Source: Candidatus Rokuibacteriota bacterium
Lineage (GTDB): Bacteria; Methylomirabilota; Methylomirabilia; Rokubacteriales; CSP1-6
Direction of reading: 5' to 3'
Length of the DNA: 6,976 bases
Assembly (NCBI GenBank): GCA_003221595.1
Contig: QHSM01000525.1
Span: 1 to 6,976 of the forward strand
The notes beneath the pieces are model-generated. The model was not told the DNA's origin and ran no database searches. It was given only the letters and a program-made list of their open reading frames with translations. Shown in pieces: positions 1-5,777 of the stretch (its first letter is position 1; the number at the start of each line of letters is the position of its first letter). Position numbers and translations under genes: made by a program.

Positions 1-283
1 GGATGGCTCGGCTCGCGTCCGACACGGCGAATCGTGACTTGTCGGTCACGACGACGATGGCCAGCGGCGCCTGGGCGACGTAGGGCCCGCTCGACGCCAG
101 GGCCCCGAGGCTCCGCAGCGTCTCGCCGTCGCCAACGACGATGAACTGCCAGGGCTGCCGGTTCATCCCGCTCCCGGTGAGACGCCCCGCCTCGAGGATC
201 CGGCGGACCACCGCATCGGGCACAGGCTTCGCCTGATAGCTGCGCACGGCCAGGAGCGTGCGCAGGGCCGCGAAGGCGTCCAT
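1..283 (-). CDS. Nitroreductase family protein, N-terminal part (runs off left edge)
   Basis: The reverse strand from 283 translates to 94 residues beginning MDAFAALRTLLAVRSYQAKP and stays open to the window edge, so the C-terminal half is missing. Residues R14-S15-Y16 match the start of the nitroreductase fold, where the family's R-S-x motif contacts the FMN phosphate. Residues 38-47 (SGMNRQPWQF) match the family's 'PSxxNxQPW' block, and a hydrophobic strand (LAIVVVT, about 74-80) follows as expected. Members are FMN-dependent NAD(P)H oxidoreductases acting on nitroaromatics, quinones, flavins or, in some branches, dehalogenation substrates; the substrate here cannot be told. The ATG lies 17 bases after the stop of the GlcG-like gene and has only a weak AGGG upstream. 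It is probably the last or a late gene of the minus-strand unit. The family call is strong; the exact start is moderately sure. Confidence 0.85.
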   Translation of the reverse strand, partial: MDAFAALRTLLAVRSYQAKPVPDAVVRRILEAGRLTGSGMNRQPWQFIVVGDGETLRSLGALASSGPYVAQAPLAIVVVTDKSRFAVSDASRAI

Positions 284-300
284 CGGGCCGGTCGGGCCCT

Positions 301-696
301 CTAGAGCTTCGCGACGGCCGCCTTGGCGACGTCCTCGTCCTGCTGGGAAGTTCCGCCGCCGACGCCGCAGGCGCCCTCGACCACGCCGTTCCGGAGGATC
401 GGCACGGCGCCCATGCTCGGGATCATGTGACCGCCCTCGGCCGTGGCGATGCCCTGGATGATCGGGCTGCCGGCGCGCTCCTGCAATTCACCGCTGGCCC
501 GCCCGAACGCGGCCGAGGCGATGGCCTTGCCCTGCGAGCCGTAGACGCTGCCCCAGATGGCGCCGTCCATGCGGTTGAACGCCATCAGGCGGCCGCCGGC
601 GTCGCACACCGCGGCGCTCACCTTGATGTTCATCTCCTGGGCCTTGGTCACGGCCGCCTGCACGATACGGTTGGCTTCGGCAAGTGTCAGAGCCAT
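301..696 (-). CDS. GlcG/HbpS family protein (DUF336, heme-binding-like)
   Basis: A complete 131-residue protein, the usual length for single-domain GlcG/HbpS proteins (PF03928). The first half carries the family signature 'AVCDAGGRLMAFNRMDGA' at about residues 29-46. The C-terminal glycine-rich 'GACGVGGGTSQQDEDVAKAA' at about 108-127 matches the conserved end of the fold. No signal peptide or membrane segment is visible, so it is probably cytosolic. Characterised relatives include HbpS, an extracellular heme-binding sensor accessory of Streptomyces, and GlcG of glycolate operons; many others sit beside dehydrogenases with no known role, and that is the situation here. The start is well supported: AGGAGA ends 6 bases before the ATG and overlaps the stop of the upstream SDR gene, implying coupled translation. 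The family is sure; heme binding is not shown. Confidence 0.9.
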   Translation of the reverse strand: MALTLAEANRIVQAAVTKAQEMNIKVSAAVCDAGGRLMAFNRMDGAIWGSVYGSQGKAIASAAFGRASGELQERAGSPIIQGIATAEGGHMIPSMGAVPILRNGVVEGACGVGGGTSQQDEDVAKAAVAKL

Positions 697-710
697 TGTC
701 GTTCTCCTAT
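694..710 (-). promoter_or_regulatory. Coupled stop/Shine-Dalgarno/start junction, SDR to GlcG
   Basis: On the minus strand this reads ATAGGAGAACGACAATG. The SDR stop codon TAG forms the first bases of the Shine-Dalgarno AGGAGA, and the GlcG-family ATG follows after 6 bases. Ribosomes ending the SDR gene are thus placed on the next start, which favours translational coupling. The element is almost identical to the one at 1460-1475. Confidence 0.75.
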
Positions 711-1462
711 TCGGCGGTCGTGCCGCCGTCGATGACCAGCTCGCTGCCCGTCATGTACGACGATTCATCGGAGGCGAGGTATATCACGCCGTACGCGACT
801 TCCTCGGCCGTTCCCACGCGCCCCATCGGCAGCCGCCGCAGGCGCTGCTCCCACGCAGCCTTGTTCTCGAGCGAGTCCTTGATCATGTCGGTCGCGATCG
901 GCCCGGGATGCACCGAGTTGGAACGGATCTTGTCCTTGGCGTGCTGGATCGCCGTCGACTTGGTGAAGATGCGCACCGCACCCTTCGTCGCGCTATAGGC
1001 CGCGGTGTTCTGGGGGCTTCCAACCAGCCCGGCCACGGAGGAGATGTTGATGATCGACCCGCCGCCGGCCCGGCGCATTGCCGGGATGGCGGCCTTCGTG
1101 CCCAGGAACACGCCTTTGACGTTGACCGCCATGATGCGGTCCCAGTCTTCGACGGCGGTCTCCTCGATCTTCGCGCGGAACAGGATGCCCGCGTTGTTGA
1201 CGAGCACGTTCAGCTTGCCGTACGCCTGCACGGCCGTGGCGACAGCTGCGCGCCAGTCGTCCTCGCGAGTCACGTCGAGGTGAACGTAGGTCGCCTTGCC
1301 TCCGTTGGCTCTGATCTCCGCCTCGACCTTCTTGCCCTCGTCGTCCAGGACGTCGCCCAGCACGACCGCGGCGCCCTCGCGGACGAACATGCGCCCCTCG
1401 GTCGCCCCCTGGCCACGGGCTCCTCCGCTGATCAGCGCGACCTTGCCGTCCAGTCGTCCCAT
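707..1462 (-). CDS. SDR family NAD-dependent oxidoreductase (3-alpha/20-beta-hydroxysteroid dehydrogenase-like)
   Basis: A complete 251-residue classical short-chain dehydrogenase/reductase, of normal length. The cofactor motif is S12-GGARGQG-19. D37 at the end of the second strand (VVLGDV) predicts NAD(H) over NADP(H), and D63-V64 would contact the adenine. N89-NAG-92 is the structural motif. The catalytic set is N114, S142, Y156 and K160 (YSATK). HPGPIAT near 187 and the C-terminal 'YLASDESSYMTGSELVIDGGT' are typical of the group. From memory, the 'ISGGARGxGA' start and 'LASDESSYxTG' end most resemble actinobacterial FabG3/20-beta-hydroxysteroid dehydrogenase-like SDRs, so oxidation of a secondary alcohol is the likely reaction; the substrate is unknown. 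Nothing is missing from the active site. The start has AGGAGA 5 bases upstream, overlapping the stop of the broken epimerase gene. The 'YGKLNVLVNNAG' stretch and Rossmann fold leave little doubt about the family. Confidence 0.93.
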   Translation of the reverse strand: MGRLDGKVALISGGARGQGATEGRMFVREGAAVVLGDVLDDEGKKVEAEIRANGGKATYVHLDVTREDDWRAAVATAVQAYGKLNVLVNNAGILFRAKIEETAVEDWDRIMAVNVKGVFLGTKAAIPAMRRAGGGSIINISSVAGLVGSPQNTAAYSATKGAVRIFTKSTAIQHAKDKIRSNSVHPGPIATDMIKDSLENKAAWEQRLRRLPMGRVGTAEEVAYGVIYLASDESSYMTGSELVIDGGTTAE

Positions 1463-1475
1463 TGTCTTCTCCTAT
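1460..1475 (-). promoter_or_regulatory. Coupled stop/Shine-Dalgarno/start junction, epimerase remnant to SDR
   Basis: The minus strand reads ATAGGAGAAGACAATG. The TAG stop of the epimerase C-terminal frame is part of the Shine-Dalgarno sequence AGGAGA, which lies 5 bases before the SDR ATG. It differs from the junction at 694-710 by only one extra base there. Because the upstream gene is frameshifted, ribosomes starting at 2306 would not terminate here, so this coupling may no longer work. Confidence 0.72.
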
Positions 1476-2306
1476 TGCGGGTTTGTCCGCAGCCAGTCGA
1501 TGTACGCCGCGACGCCCGTCTCGATCGAATGCTCGGCCCGGTAGCCCACCTCGGCCGCGCGCCCGAGATCGGTCGCCGGATTGGTCGAGGCCCCCGGCGT
1601 CTTTCCCGGCTTGAGGGCGGAGCAGCGGGCGCCAGGCGCCGCCCTCAGCACCGCCTCGAACGCGTCGCGGTTCGAGGTGGCGCGGCCCGAGGCGATGTTG
1701 TAGACACGGTGCGCCAGCTTCTCCGCCATGTGCACCTGCTGGATGCCGCGGGCCACGTCCTTCACGTACGTCCAGTCGCCCTGGTCGTCCTCGAAGATCT
1801 TGCCGTCGGGCCGGTCGCTGAAATCGGCCTCGGCGTTTCGCGCGGCGCCGTGGCACATGCGGCTGATCGGGTTGTGAGACCTGGGTCGGCGAGCCCACCG
1901 GCAGGGGCGCGTCCTCGCGAAAGGGCCCGGCCGGGATGCCGCCGTACACGGCGACCGAGCTGCCGAGGGACACGCGGCGCAGACCGAAGGTGCGCGCGGC
2001 CTCGAGGACGTTCTGCAGACCGGCGGTGTAGAGGTGATAGTCGGCCTGGGTGGAGAGGCTGCGGGCCGGCGGCGCCATCAGATTCACGATGCTCTCGATC
2101 CGGTGGCGGCGGACCACCTCGAACACCTCGTAGGGACTGGTCACGTCCATCTGCGCCACCTGGACGCGCGAGCCGACCTCACTCTTGAGGACGTCGGGGA
2201 TCCGGCGCGCGCTGTGCTGCGAGATGACGACCGGCTTGCCGACCTCGAGGAACCGCAGCGTGGTGTTGAGCCCGATGAAGCCCATGCCACCGACGATCAG
2301 GATCAT
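1472..2306 (-). pseudogene. NAD-dependent epimerase/dehydratase (extended SDR), disrupted by frameshift and internal deletion
   Basis: Two parts of one gene lie in different frames. The N-terminal part (2306 to about 1878, 143 residues) starts MILIVGGMGFIGLNTTLRFL, with the Rossmann motif G6-GMGFIG-12, an acidic/hydrophobic 'AQMDVTSP' strand near 51-58, and 'SLGSSVAVYGG' at 113-123 containing the catalytic Ser region. The C-terminal part (about 1876 to 1475, 134 residues) runs from 'HNPISRMCHGAARNAEADF' through 'GDWTYVKDVARGIQQVHMAEKLAHRVYNIASGRATSN' to 'GVAAYIDWLRTNPQ', a normal epimerase C-terminus. In intact relatives about 45-55 residues lie between 'PLPVGSPT' and the 'NxxSRMCH' region; these carry the catalytic YxxxK and the 'RxGxxYGP' loop. 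They are absent here, so the gene has an internal deletion that is also out of frame. The original enzyme would have acted on a nucleotide sugar or related carbonyl substrate. The start has GGAGGG 4 bases upstream. Without the YxxxK the product should be inactive. An assembly error is the main alternative. Confidence 0.82.
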
Positions 2307-2310
2307 GGTG

Positions 2311-2316
2311 CCCTCC
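2311..2316 (-). promoter_or_regulatory. Shine-Dalgarno of the epimerase gene
   Basis: GGAGGG on the minus strand, four bases before the ATG at 2306. It decides the start at MILIVGG against the longer frame that opens further upstream, and shows that the initiation signal survived while the coding region decayed. Confidence 0.65.
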
Positions 2317-2367
2317 GCGTCTGGTGCTAGGACGTGTATCACCAGCCGGGAGCGATGACAACGGGGT

Positions 2368-4542
2368 TCAGCGGAGAGGGGCGGGGACCTTCGCGGTGAC
2401 CTCTCGGATGGCCCGGGTGAGGGCGTCGAGCGTGACGGGCTTGCTGACGATGGTGCCGACACCCGGCGGGTGATCGCCCTTGGCGTCCATCAGGTCGCCG
2501 AAGCCGGTCAGCATGATGACGGGCGTGGCCGGCCTCGACCGCGCGACCTGCGCCGCCACCTGATCGCCGCCCATCTCGGGCATGGCGCGATCGGTCACGA
2601 CCAGGTCGAAGCGCCCGGCCGCGAACCGCTCGAGCCCTTCGCGGCCGTTGGCGGCGGTCTCGACCGTGTGACCCTGGGTCTCGAGCTGGGCGACCACGGA
2701 TTTCCTCACGAGCGGGTCGTCGTCCACCAGGAGAACGCGCAACGGCCGCGTCGGCGCCGGCGACTCGACGGGCGTGCTGAAGGTCGCTACCTTGTCCCGG
2801 CCGGGCAGCCGTACGGCGAACGCGCTGCCCCGGCCCGGCTCGCTCGCGATCGTCAACGTGCCGCCGTGGCGCTCGATCGTGCGGTGCACCAGCGACAGCC
2901 CGAGGCCGGTGCCGTGCTTGCCCTTCGTGGAGAAGAACGGCTCCAGGCAACGTTGCCGCACATCTTCCGTCATGCCGGTGCCGGTGTCGGCGACCTCGAG
3001 CAGCACGTCGTGGTTCTCGGCGCGAGCGCGCACCGTGATGGTGCCGCCCTCGGGCATGGCATCGACGGCGTTGAAGATGAGGTTGGCGAGCATCTCCCGG
3101 ATCGCCGGCGCGTCTCCCGTGACGAGCGGCACCTTGGCCACGCGCGTATCGACGCGGATCGCAATCCCCTGGCCGAGGGCCTGGTTCTTCCAGCGCGGCT
3201 GCGTCAGAGCCACCACCTCGTCGATGCAGCGACCGAGATCCACCGCGCCGTCCAAGGCGGTCTCGTTCCGCTCGCGATAGAGCTCGCGCAGGCGTTTGAT
3301 CACCGAGGCGGCGTCGAGGGCCGCGATGGTGATGAGCTCCGCGTAGGCCTGCGTCGTCTCCCGCGGCAGATCGGGCGTGCGCATCAAAAGCTCGGCGAAG
3401 CCCACGATCGGGGAGAGCGAGTTGTTGAAGTCGTGAGCGATGCCGCTGGCCATCTGGCCCATGGCGCGGAGCCGTTCCTGCTGGAGCATCTGCTGTTGCG
3501 TCGCCTTCAGCTGGACGAGGGTTTCCTCGAGCATCCGATGGCTTTGCTGCAGGGCCGCCTCGGAGTGGTGGCGCGCGGTGATGTCCTTGAAGCTCACGAC
3601 CACACCCGTCAACTGGTCGCGCTCGATCATCGGCGTGCTCACGTAGTCGACCGGAAGGTAGGCGCCGTCCACGCGGGCGAAGATCTGGTCGCTCGCCTGA
3701 TGGGCCTTGCGGTCTTTGAGCGGAGCCAGGATCGGCGAGTCCTCGTCGAGCAGTCGCGTGCCGTCGGCGGCGAGGTGATGCACGATCTGGGCGATCCGCT
3801 TGCCGATGGCCGCCCGCGCGTCGATTCCCAGGATGGCGGCGGCGGCCGGATTGATGAAGACGATCCGCCTCTCGGTATCGATTCCGAAGATGCCTTCGCC
3901 GGCGGCTTCCAGGATGAGCGCGGTCTGCGCGTACGCGCGCTCGTTGAAGCGCCAGGCGATGACGCTGCCCACGCACGACCAGAGCACGAACAGCGCGTGG
4001 ATGCCGGCCCAGGTCCACGGCGCGTTGATCGCGGCCTCGTGGTTGTACACGGACTGGGGCCAGAGCACGCCGACGACGCCGTGGTGGACCGCGACGAAGG
4101 CGACGGCCAGGAGGTACGGGATCCAGTCCTGGCAGAGAGCCAGGAACGCGAGCATGACGAAGAAGTGGAAGTGGAATTCGATGTAGCCGCCGGATAGATG
4201 CACGAGGATCGCCGACGAGCTCATCAGGCCGAAGCCCACCAGGGTGGCCTGCACCGTGCGGCCGACCCGGCGCCAGCAGGCGAAGGCCCCGAAGGACGCC
4301 ACCACGAGTCCCTCGCCGACGATGTGCAGCATGCTGTCGTCGTCGAAGAAGGCCCAGAGGGAAAGCTCCCAGTGCTTTCCGAGAAACGGCGCGGCCAGGG
4401 CGATGGCCACGGCGTGGAAGAAGGTGAGCCCGGCCAGGAAGCGATGGCGCGAGCGCCACACACTCTCGGGGAGGGATCCGCCCGATGGAACCTGGGACCA
4501 GAGGCGTTTCATCATGGTCGGGATGGGGGATCGAAGAGCCAT
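2368..4542 (-). CDS. Membrane hybrid sensor histidine kinase: 6-TM sensor, PAS, HisKA, HATPase, C-terminal receiver
   Basis: A 724-residue protein if started at the ATG at 4542 (TTG at 4548 and ATGs at 4515/4512 are alternatives; none has a good Shine-Dalgarno). Residues 35-198 form about six hydrophobic segments with many histidines, including 'HLSGGYIEFHFHFFVMLAFLALCQDW' at about 115-140, a conserved motif of an unnamed membrane sensor module. A PAS domain covers about 207-327 (LEAAGEGIFGID...VVSFKDITAR), then a short coiled coil. HisKA has H370 in 'GIAHDFNNSLSPIVGF'. The ATPase shows N491 (N box), 'DTGTGM' at 519-524 (G1) and 'GTGLGLSLV' at 544-552 (G2). A receiver follows from about 602, with acidic D607-D609, phospho-acceptor D651 (VVTDRAMPEMGG), T679 and K701. 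It should autophosphorylate at H370 and pass phosphate to D651; no HPt or DNA-binding output is present, so a separate partner is expected. It heads the minus-strand unit, 61 bases before the epimerase gene, and diverges from the catabolic genes at 4743. Confidence 0.92.
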   Translation of the reverse strand: MALRSPIPTMMKRLWSQVPSGGSLPESVWRSRHRFLAGLTFFHAVAIALAAPFLGKHWELSLWAFFDDDSMLHIVGEGLVVASFGAFACWRRVGRTVQATLVGFGLMSSSAILVHLSGGYIEFHFHFFVMLAFLALCQDWIPYLLAVAFVAVHHGVVGVLWPQSVYNHEAAINAPWTWAGIHALFVLWSCVGSVIAWRFNERAYAQTALILEAAGEGIFGIDTERRIVFINPAAAAILGIDARAAIGKRIAQIVHHLAADGTRLLDEDSPILAPLKDRKAHQASDQIFARVDGAYLPVDYVSTPMIERDQLTGVVVSFKDITARHHSEAALQQSHRMLEETLVQLKATQQQMLQQERLRAMGQMASGIAHDFNNSLSPIVGFAELLMRTPDLPRETTQAYAELITIAALDAASVIKRLRELYRERNETALDGAVDLGRCIDEVVALTQPRWKNQALGQGIAIRVDTRVAKVPLVTGDAPAIREMLANLIFNAVDAMPEGGTITVRARAENHDVLLEVADTGTGMTEDVRQRCLEPFFSTKGKHGTGLGLSLVHRTIERHGGTLTIASEPGRGSAFAVRLPGRDKVATFSTPVESPAPTRPLRVLLVDDDPLVRKSVVAQLETQGHTVETAANGREGLERFAAGRFDLVVTDRAMPEMGGDQVAAQVARSRPATPVIMLTGFGDLMDAKGDHPPGVGTIVSKPVTLDALTRAIREVTAKVPAPLR

Positions 4543-4601
4543 GGCCAAATAAGCAAGGACGATGCCGCGCCACCGGAGCGAAGATCCGCGGGCTTATCTC
4601 G

Positions 4602-4628
4602 AACGTGGCGCTCAGCCGCAACGTGGCG
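4602..4628. repeat. Direct repeat AACGTGGCG x2
   Basis: AACGTGGCG occurs at 4602-4610 and again at 4620-4628, with 18 bases from start to start. The whole block is bounded by CTCG on the left and CGAG on the right. Identical 9-mers this close together in a divergent promoter region suggest a tandem operator, though chance in GC-rich DNA is not excluded. Confidence 0.5.
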
Positions 4629-4636
4629 AGTCATTT

Positions 4637-4667
4637 CTGTCCGCGCCCCTGGCACGAGCCTGGACAG
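4637..4667. repeat. Inverted repeat CTGTCC-N19-GGACAG
   Basis: CTGTCC at 4637-4642 is matched by its reverse complement GGACAG at 4662-4667 across a 19-base spacer. The spacer also holds the imperfect palindrome CCTGGCACGAGCCTGG, where 12 of 16 bases are symmetric. It may be an operator or incidental; there is no T-tract, so a terminator is unlikely. Confidence 0.3.
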
Positions 4668-4729
4668 CCGGCGCCGGGACGAGTTTCCAGAAAGAGCGCG
4701 GCGTTGCTGTATATGCTTGGGGTGCCTGG

Positions 4730-4738
4730 AAGGAGGGG
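4730..4738 (+). promoter_or_regulatory. Shine-Dalgarno of the amidohydrolase gene
   Basis: AAGGAGGGG, with the GGAGG core six bases before the ATG at 4743. This near-ideal site fixes the start there, although the same frame is open some 260 bases further upstream, from an ATG at 4485 inside the divergent kinase gene. Confidence 0.75.
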
Positions 4739-4742
4739 CGTC

Positions 4743-5777
4743 ATGCGCGACGGCATGTACATCGTGGACGGCGACGGTCACGTCATGGATTTTCCGCACC
4801 GCTGCTACCAGAAATATCTTCCCGAGCAGTACCGCCGGCGGATCGCCTTCTTCCCGGGCGCCCAGTGGGACCGCCGCCAGGCCCCCAACGGCGACCTGGG
4901 CCGCGACCCCAACACGCCGCAGGAGATGATGGCCGACATGGCGCAGGAGGGCATCGACCTCGCGTTTCTCTATCCCACGTCGGCCCTCCGGATCGGCGAG
5001 ATCCGCGAGGCCGAGTACCAGACGGCGCTCTGCCGCGCCTACAACGACTTCCTGTCCGACTGGTGCAAGGCCGATCCCACGCGTCTCAAGGGCGTGGCCA
5101 TCGTGCCGTATCTCGACCCCACCGAGGCCGCGCGCGAGCTCGATCGCGCCGTCTCGCGGCTCGGCCTGGTGGGCCTGATGTTCCCGACGTTCATTCCCGG
5201 GCGGAACGTCGCCGATCCGTTCTTCTGGCCGATCTACGCCGAGGCCGAGCGCCTCGGCGTGCCGGTGGGCATGCACGCCTCCGGCAGCGAGACCGGCGAC
5301 CCCTATCGCTTCAGCAACTTCCTGGCCGTGCACACCTGGACGCACGCGCCCGAGCAGATGATCTCCGTGATCAGCTCGGTCTACGGCGGTCTCTTCGAGA
5401 AGTTCCAGCGGCTGCGGATCGGCTTCATGGAATCCGGCGCCGGGTGGGTGCCGTTCTTCATGGAGCACATGGACGGCGAGTTCGAGAAGCGCCCGTGGGA
5501 CGCGCCGCTCTGCAAGGCCAAGCCCAGCGAGTACCTGACGTGCGGGCGCGCGTATTTCTCGTGCGAGCCCGAGGAGAAGACGATCCCCTACGTGGTCGGC
5601 TGGGTCGGCGAGGACAACATTCTCTACGCCTCGGACTATCCCCACTGGGACTCGGAGTGGCCCCACACGGTCGACGAGCTCCTGAAGCGCAACGACATGG
5701 AGCCGCGCGTGAAGGCAAAAATTCTCGGGCAGAACGCGCTCCGGTTCTACGATCTGAAGGCAGGAGGCTCTCGATGA
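4743..5777 (+). CDS. Metal-dependent amidohydrolase (amidohydrolase_2, ACMSD/gamma-resorcylate decarboxylase-like)
   Basis: A 344-residue TIM-barrel protein of the amidohydrolase_2 family (PF04909), of usual length. The first strand carries 'IVDGDGHVMD' with D11-x-H13, taking the place of the HxH/ExH metal pair. Later ligand candidates are H178 (PVGMHASG), H197/H201 (HTWTHAPEQM), E230 (GFMESGAGWVPF) and D298 (LYASDYPHWD). The C-terminal 'KILGQNALRFYDL' is the usual helix of this family. Relatives are mostly non-oxidative decarboxylases of aromatic or muconate-type acids (ACMSD, 5-carboxyvanillate, gamma-resorcylate), and some hydrolyse C-C or ester bonds; the substrate is not predictable here. 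No signal peptide is present, so it is cytosolic. Its stop overlaps the start of the bicupin dioxygenase (ATGA), so the two are translated together and probably act in one pathway, with decarboxylation or hydrolysis either feeding or following ring cleavage. Confidence 0.92.
   Translation: MRDGMYIVDGDGHVMDFPHRCYQKYLPEQYRRRIAFFPGAQWDRRQAPNGDLGRDPNTPQEMMADMAQEGIDLAFLYPTSALRIGEIREAEYQTALCRAYNDFLSDWCKADPTRLKGVAIVPYLDPTEAARELDRAVSRLGLVGLMFPTFIPGRNVADPFFWPIYAEAERLGVPVGMHASGSETGDPYRFSNFLAVHTWTHAPEQMISVISSVYGGLFEKFQRLRIGFMESGAGWVPFFMEHMDGEFEKRPWDAPLCKAKPSEYLTCGRAYFSCEPEEKTIPYVVGWVGEDNILYASDYPHWDSEWPHTVDELLKRNDMEPRVKAKILGQNALRFYDLKAGGSR
5762..5777 (+). promoter_or_regulatory. Shine-Dalgarno and ATGA overlap, amidohydrolase to bicupin
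   Basis: AGGAGG at 5762-5767 lies inside the last codons of the amidohydrolase gene, six bases before the bicupin ATG at 5774. That ATG overlaps the upstream TGA as ATGA (5774-5777). This is a classic translational coupling arrangement and fixes the bicupin start. Confidence 0.85.

Larger units (their letters stand above)
4543..4742. promoter_or_regulatory. Divergent intergenic region between kinase and amidohydrolase genes
   Basis: This 200-base spacer separates two divergent units and must hold a promoter for each unless they are read from further away. No convincing sigma-70 pair is seen on either strand; TATATG at about 4710 is a weak -10-like hexamer in front of the amidohydrolase. The region has a 9-bp direct repeat (4602-4628) and a CTGTCC...GGACAG inverted repeat (4637-4667), either of which could be a regulator site. 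Several frames are open through it, but none has coding character. Confidence 0.5.

Noticed and set aside
557..2188. 543-codon plus-strand open frame antisense to the SDR and epimerase genes
   Set aside because: Low-complexity, Arg/Asp/Ala/His/Val-rich translation with no recognisable domain. It is the usual shadow of high-GC genes on the other strand, where real families are clear.
2307..2367. Terminator or promoter between the kinase and epimerase genes
   Set aside because: No stem followed by a T-tract on the minus strand and no clear -35/-10 pair. The 61 bases look like a plain operon spacer with a Shine-Dalgarno site at its end.
993..2462. A 489-codon minus-strand protein joining the epimerase N-terminus to a novel C-terminal domain
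   Set aside because: After about residue 143 of the epimerase the translation is the wrong frame of the epimerase C-terminus and of the SDR gene. It is a frameshift product, not a fusion.
2470..4197. 575-codon plus-strand open frame antisense to the histidine kinase
   Set aside because: The opposite strand encodes every expected kinase and receiver motif in order. This frame has no family resemblance and no good ribosome-binding site.
4650..4668. Sigma-54-like promoter (TGGCACGAGCCTGGA)
   Set aside because: TGGCAC fits the -24 element, but the -12 GC dinucleotide does not occur at the required spacing.
4512..5666. 384-codon minus-strand open frame antisense to the amidohydrolase
   Set aside because: Shadow frame, rich in Arg, His, Ala and Val. 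The plus-strand amidohydrolase has a full fold, a strong Shine-Dalgarno site and a coupled downstream gene.
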